DNA of 64,000 nt from Nomia melanderi (lineage: Eukaryota; Arthropoda; Insecta; Hymenoptera; Halictidae). The stretch is taken from positions 14,079,660-14,143,659 of the forward strand of contig NC_134999.1 of the NCBI RefSeq assembly GCF_051020985.1, in the 5' to 3' direction. The translations under genes were made by a program, and so were the position numbers. Numbering within the stretch: position 1 is the first letter of the stretch; each line of letters opens with the position of its first letter. Shown in pieces: positions 58,741-64,000 of this stretch. Under the pieces are notes generated by a model. It was given only the letters and a program-made list of their open reading frames with translations. It was not told the DNA's origin and made no database searches.

Positions 58741-58914
58741 AAGCACAGAAATCTTCCAAATGACGTCAACTAAATCACCTACATTCAAACCTGATTGAAA
58801 TTGTGCAACTAACGAATCTGATAGCCTATAAAAACAGTCTCAATCTTCATTTAAATGAATTGTAGGAGACGTTCAGTAAGAGAAACACGATTCTTCCGGA
58901 GTCGATAGATTCCT

Positions 58915-59378
58915 TGATCCGTAAGCTTATGTTTCCCGATTAGCTCGTATACGGGAGGTCCTGTCGCAGCGAGCGGAACGACAGAGGTGATAGCGTTTGC
59001 TTAATAAGATCCACGGTCTGGTACGAAACACCTCACGTTTCCAATACCGCCGGCACAAGTCGATACCTCTAACGTAAACTTTCTTTGAGCGTGCGGGGTT
59101 AATAGTTTTCCAATAAAAGTTGCTGAGGTCGCGAAATCCTATTGCGTCGAGAAGCCCGGGACCGGCAAATGGATGGAGACGCGGTCTACGTACCGGCAAA
59201 AACCGAGGTCAGCCCGATTACTTTAGCCGGAACGGAATGTCCCTTAACAGAAAAACGATCCCCGCGAACGATAACGGGATTAATGCCGCCATTTCGGAGG
59301 CGCAGCGTTTCGACGCGATGCACAGTGCGGCCTGCGGACAAAACCCGAAAATTCGACTATTCGGATAATGAGGATTGA
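58915..59378. other. CpG-rich island
   Basis: Frames of 78-90 codons overlap on both strands with no domain. Read as non-coding. Confidence 0.4.
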
Positions 59379-59928
59379 AGGTTACCAATGTGTTGCTAAC
59401 TGGTCCCTGCTATACAGAATGATTTCCATTTAAAAAAAAGAACAATTATGCGCGAGTAAATAAAATAAAAATGTACGAACCGCTGAATACTTTCGTGAGT
59501 CTGAACATGTAAACGTTCATCCTCCAATGTTTCGTTTCGAGGATAATATTCACGGCAAGCGATTACAGTTGGTGCATCAGCTTGTATTGTTCAACAATGC
59601 CTTTGTATCTCGTTTTTGCCTGTGCTCGCGCGCAATGAATCAAAGCAATCTATTCGCTTTCATAGGAAATGACAAGTTGCGATGAGTGATTCAATAACAA
59701 ATATGGTTCTCCGTTTGGAAAGCGGAGTTGAAATTTTGTTTGTACTTTGTGTATTTATCTTCGAGAGGATTGAATGGAAGATTAAACAGTATGAGTAAAT
59801 TAAATTGCACTGCTGCTTGGAAATTGCTCGTAATGTTATTATGTGATAATAATAATTAAAGGAACAACAATTATAATTGAAAGAAATATTCTAATAATAG
59901 AAACTCCAAGAGTGCTTCTACTGAGACT
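59379..59928. other. AT-rich non-coding stretch
   Basis: Nothing recognised. Confidence 0.4.
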
Positions 59929-60075
59929 TTAATTGACTTCTATTCAGTTTACGTATCGCGAAATCAATTTTTTTAATAGTTTCTCAGAGAATCATCCGTT
60001 ACCTTGTTAATAATTGCAGAATGAAGAAATCAGGAATGGGTCATTTTGACCTGTTTGGTAGTATTAGTGTTAATT
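59929..60075 (+). repeat. Dispersed repeat family C, copy 2
   Basis: It begins TTTAATTGACTTCTATTCAG and carries TAGTTTCTCAGAGAATCATC, TAATAATTGCAGAATG and AGGAATGGGTCATTTTGA. It matches copy 1 at 50192 and the complement of copy 3 at 63709-63852. Confidence 0.65.
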
Positions 60076-60139
60076 TTAACAACTAAGATCGCCATATAGT
60101 CTAACTCCAAACACCAGCTAATACAGCCCACTGTACTTA

Positions 60140-60375
60140 CTAACCCTTAGCACTCCGAATGGTTTTATACTCTGTCAGCAACTCTAACTAATTTTATATT
60201 ACTCGTGATGAAAATGAACAATGTTATAACATTTCTTGTACCTTTTATTTTCCTTCTCAGTACAACATTTCACTGTGTAGAAAATTTGATAATCTTGGGG
60301 TAGCCTTTTTAAGATTCATTCAAACATTTAATATATCTGGTACAATATTGGAGCCTACAGAGTTCAAAGGGTTAA
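60140..60375. mobile_element. TTAA MITE, ~236 bp
   Basis: The left end is CTAACCCTTAGCACTCCG and the right end is the inverse of TTAACCCTTTGAACTCTG. The interior is non-coding. The left target base has decayed from TTAA to CTAA. Confidence 0.55.
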
Positions 60376-60489
60376 TAAATAATTTAAAGTTATTTGGAGT
60401 ACGATAATGGCAGTAATAATTATAAGAAGAACAAGAGGATGTTGATGATGATGGCGATTAGGGATACTGTATTGCAATAGAATCTAACA

Positions 60490-60960
60490 TTCAAGGTTTC
60501 CACTCGCAAAGAAATCGCTATCGTTTATCACCCCTGCCTCGAATTAAACTCGTGTATGGTGAACGCATAAATTCAGAGATCGAATTCTCCGGTTGGTGGT
60601 GGGAGCCGGTGAATTTTACAAGCAACGGGAAAAGGATAGCCTGGATTGCATGTCGCTGACTCGCACAATGCCTAGAAGTTCGCTGTCGTTATCGTTCCGC
60701 GGGATCGTTCATCCATTAGGAGACATTTCCTTTTTCTGGCACGATGTTAACCGCGATGCCTCCGCGCAATGGTAACCCCGCACTTCAAATACAACGCCGA
60801 GTAGATTGCGCCGCGACACGGAAGTTTTCATTCGGAAGCAATTTGTTCGGTAAGTCGATGCTCGCGCGGATTCACGAAAATTCGGGACGCGAACGGGGGC
60901 GCATTGCGCGCCATTGTTGCGCCGGCCATTTGTCGTTCACTTGGGTTCGATGATTATTTA
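60490..60960. other. CpG-rich island
   Basis: Two plus frames of 60-69 codons cross it without a domain. Base composition matches the other islands. Confidence 0.35.
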
Positions 60961-61025
60961 TTCATTTCAACTTTAAGGGGGCGAGTGACTACTAGAATGC
61001 CACTGAGAATGAGAATGACATTTCA

Positions 61026-61264
61026 TTAACACGTTGACTGTTATGCCAGTTACTGATGTTCGAAGCTTTCAAATTACAAGAAAATAATTGTAACTAGTAA
61101 AGTAATTCATATGAGTACAAGAGTTCAGTTGCGTAAATAATTAGATAATAATGTTATGTAAGAATTGTGATATTAACTAATTAATAATTCTTTCTCTTTA
61201 TCTTCGCTACAGAAAGAATAAGTGATACATAAAACGCTGTTTTTCGTGACAGTGAACGTGTTAA
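61026..61264 (+). mobile_element. TTAA-flanked MITE, family B, copy 2
   Basis: It begins TTAACACGTTGACTGTTATG and ends TTTTCGTGACAGTGAACGTGTTAA-like (inverse of TTAACACGTTCACTGTCACG). It is about 239 bp. It is the plus-orientation relative of 54995-55234 and of the decayed copy near 31050. Confidence 0.75.
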
Positions 61265-62688
61265 GGGATGTAGATGTAAGAAAAAATGGAAGAAAGGGAG
61301 GAACAAGGTATAAAATGGTGATTATGGAACATTATGAATTTGTCTTCTGAAAGAAGCAATTCAGCTACGGGGAATGATAGGAGATAATGCTTAACAGTGG
61401 AAATAACAAGTTGCTTACTTGTATTTCATCATGCAAATTGTTTCTTTATTGGGATCTTGATCGATTTATATTTTAGCATGAGTATTATTAAAGTAATTTA
61501 TTAGAAAAGTTGGTAGTCGTTTGATATGTATCATTCTAATGATTTAAGTAACGAAATTGTTTTTTGTGATAACAGAATTCTACTATAAATAATGTTTTAT
61601 ATTTCGTAAAAAGAATGTTTTAATATACATATATATATACATATATATACATATACATATTTTTATATAATATTTTATATAATATATATTTTTTTATCAC
61701 TCACTAAGATTGATAAAAAACTGCTTTCAATGCTCTAAGATTAATAATAGTCAACAAAACACTATGTCTGGAATATTTTTGTAGAAACCACTACCAATGT
61801 CCCATCAAAATCTGCGAATCGTGTCGCTTCAACGTGTCCCCTTGTTTTAGTAAGATCGTGTATTATGGAATCTATTGTCGCTGCAAGATTTGGCTTAATG
61901 GAATTTCTTGCAGCGGGACAGGAGTCTACCTTAGAAGGAAATTTGATGATAAATTGCAGACATATTGTCTAACCGTATAATAGACACTCTAACATAATTG
62001 AATTGCTCTATGCTTTATGCAAAGATACATTAATTCAGCTTGTTGCATACAGAATATAAATATTCAATGAGTCGAGATTAATTCCTCATAAAATTCAGTG
62101 CCACGGGAAAATTCATTTCATTTATAATAAATTTCCTTCGATACTGTTAAGAATAGAAATACGATTGTTTTTATAGGACAAATAATAAGATCAGTGAGTT
62201 GTAAATGGTTTTATATCAATTGCACGATGGCACGGACGTTGTATAACGCAGGTGTGGAACTGCACGCGATTCTCTGCACGCCGCAGACCATATTTTCGAT
62301 GATTACAAAATGCATATATCGAATCCTTCTGTAAAACAGGATTAAATCACACGAACCTCGAAACGTTTCAATTTCTTGTCCAACAAATGCATGTTAATCG
62401 CATTACGTTCAGATTAGTAAATTATTGTGAAACTAGAATATATACACGTGGTAGGTATTTTAAAAAAATAAAAGCTCGATGACGCGCTAAATCCGTAATC
62501 CGCGGGAGCTATACAAAAATATATATTGATCCTGATCAAAGGAACGTGAAAAAGGGAATCTACGAAATTGTCAACGAAAAGCTGACGAAAAAGATAAAAT
62601 AACCGTGAAAGTGAAAGTGTAATATATTCATTTAAAAGGTATTATATTATATATCTCTTTGTTGTGCAGAAATTGAAAATGATAATGA
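61265..62688. other. AT-rich non-coding stretch
   Basis: It holds an AT microsatellite (61622-61690) and no recognised gene. Confidence 0.4.
61622..61690. repeat. (AT)n / ATAC-rich microsatellite
   Basis: Alternating AT runs are interrupted by C (ATATACATATAT). Confidence 0.8.
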
Positions 62689-62940
62689 TTAATGCTTCAC
62701 TGACTTTCAAAAACTTGTCAAAACTTGTCTCACTCACCACTTGATTTCATACAGTAAAACTATAAAATTTGATATTTAATATTATACTTCGTATAATGCA
62801 CCAATTTGGAAATATTGAAGTAAAATAGCTTTCTTCCTCGACGTATGTGTGATTTCTCGACGAGTTCCACAAAATGTCGTCTTCATCTCATCAGAAAACG
62901 TTCAAATATTTCTAGTGAAAAACCGAGTGCAAAGGGTTAA
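62689..62940 (-). mobile_element. MITE family F, copy 2
   Basis: The right end reads CCGAGTGCAAAGGGTTAA. The left end starts TTAATGCTTCACTGAC. The interior matches the reverse complement of 46969-47197, for example CTCACCACTTGATTTCATAC against the complement of GTGTCAAACCAAGTGGTGAC. It is about 252 bp. Confidence 0.65.
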
Positions 62941-63708
62941 GGAATTGTCTTTTTCTGTATCTATCGTTACTATGTCTCGACGTTTCGCAGGTTAAAGTGG
63001 TCTTTCCGGTAACTTAAATACTAACTTCGTAAATAATTAATAAAGCAAGTACTTACGTAAATAGGTTTCATGTCGATGTCGTACTCCCTTGTGGTGGATT
63101 GTCGATTTTGTCACTGGTTTGACGTGCTCCGATTATAATAAGTGGTTTACTGAATTCAATCTAGTTTACTCCTACTTTAACGTTGAAGATGTAATGGCTT
63201 CCTAATATGTATGTATTACGTGACAGATGTCAATTCCACGTTCAAATTCTGTCTACGTACATCGTTTGCAGTTCTATAAATTTATATTCGCGAGAATCTA
63301 AATGTGGATAGCGTAGAACCATTGAACATATCTCTGTTCTGTCATCTGTCATTTACGAAAAATGCTGAGCTGCCAACAAAAATATTTTCGGTTCAATTTA
63401 GAAGCACGAAGGAAACCAGCACACGGGAACCGATAATTAAGTCACTGAAAGCATGTTGATATGCTTCGTTAAATTATTAAGATTAGTAGCTATATACGTA
63501 CATAACTTAATCAACGTTTTTTTTTCAGAAACACAAAAGAACGTATACGTATATTTTATTGATACGATAAATATAAATTCACTAATTGTTATCTAAAGTC
63601 CTTAGAAATTCTTTTCCCCTTCTTTCTCTTTAATCGTGTATTTCCTCAAATCTATATAATCACCAACAAGTGCTTTTGTACCATTGCATTATCTCTGATT
63701 TTATATTG
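62941..63708. other. AT-rich non-coding stretch
   Basis: No gene or element is recognised. Confidence 0.4.
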
Positions 63709-63852
63709 ATTGACATTAAAACTATAAAATGGATCAAAATGACTTATTCCTAGTGTCATTTCTTTGCAATTATTAAAAAGATAAGAACTGTTTCTCTGAG
63801 AAACTATTGAAAAAGATTTAGCTATAGGCAAACTGAATTGCGAATCAATTAA
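63709..63852 (-). repeat. Dispersed repeat family C, copy 3
   Basis: On the minus strand it reads TTAATTGATTCGCAATTCAG, AATAGTTTCTCAGAGAAACA, TAATAATTGCAAAGAAAT and AGGAATAAGTCATTTTGA. This is the order seen in copies 1 and 2. A 74-codon minus frame across it (63652-63876) is not a gene. Confidence 0.65.
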
Positions 63853-64000
63853 CCCTTTGCACCCTGTAAACTCCACTACGGCACCGTTTATAGTATCAAA
63901 TATTTTAGTGAATAAATTCGAAGAAAATTAATCTAAGGTTATTTGCTGTGAATGCTAATGTTGTCCAGAAAAGGAAATAAATCTAAGGAATTTTATAACA
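63849..64000 (+). mobile_element. Start of a TTAACCCTTTGC-type MITE, cut by the window edge
   Basis: TTAACCCTTTGCACCCTGTA at 63849 is a typical end of the TTAA MITEs in this window. No partner end occurs before the window stops. Confidence 0.35.

Overview
The window looks like non-coding nuclear DNA of an insect. It is strongly AT-rich, with short CpG-rich islands, many small TTAA-flanked inverted-repeat elements and a BEL/Pao-type LTR retrotransposon. The texture resembles bee or other hymenopteran DNA, but that is an impression and no marker gene proves it. No complete host gene is visible. Almost all open reading frames of 60-150 codons look like chance frames in AT-rich DNA or in CpG islands.

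Layout. 1-7,660: AT-rich DNA with a low-complexity tract (425-745), CpG islands, a piece of a hAT transposon end (5,661-5,740) and a MITE (6,055-6,298). 7,670-9,167: a CpG-rich promoter-like block with two YY1/Pho-like motifs. It ends in the best host coding candidate, a short first exon (9,098-9,167) encoding a signal-peptide-like N-terminus and stopping at a strong splice donor in phase 1. If this exon is real, much of the rest of the window may be its first intron. 9,168-33,900: AT-rich DNA with tandem duplications, MITEs and low-copy dispersed repeats.

33,907-39,265: a recently inserted BEL/Pao element. It has two 870-bp LTRs (one mismatch seen by eye), a 5-bp target duplication GTTGG, a primer-binding site matching the 3' end of tRNA-Tyr, a polypurine tract, and one 948-codon frame. 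That frame encodes Gag (DUF1759, zinc knuckle) and an aspartic protease. It then jumps from the start of the reverse transcriptase region into integrase: the polymerase, RNase H and integrase catalytic centre are absent. It is a gutted element that still has every cis-acting sequence and an open Gag-protease frame.

39,271-64,000: microsatellites, a long foldback hairpin element (41,788-42,088), CpG islands, local duplications and many TTAA MITEs. The MITEs fall into several families, some with copies in both orientations within the window. A possible poly(A)-tailed retroposed fragment lies at 47,675-47,876, and a perfect 24-bp palindrome at 52,349-52,372.

No CRISPR array, rRNA, convincing tRNA or prokaryote-type operon was seen. 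Nothing amounts to a clearly new biological system. The most informative items are the internally deleted retrotransposon, the TTAA MITE families and the isolated signal-peptide exon. Boundaries of dispersed repeats were judged by eye and may be off by several to tens of bases.
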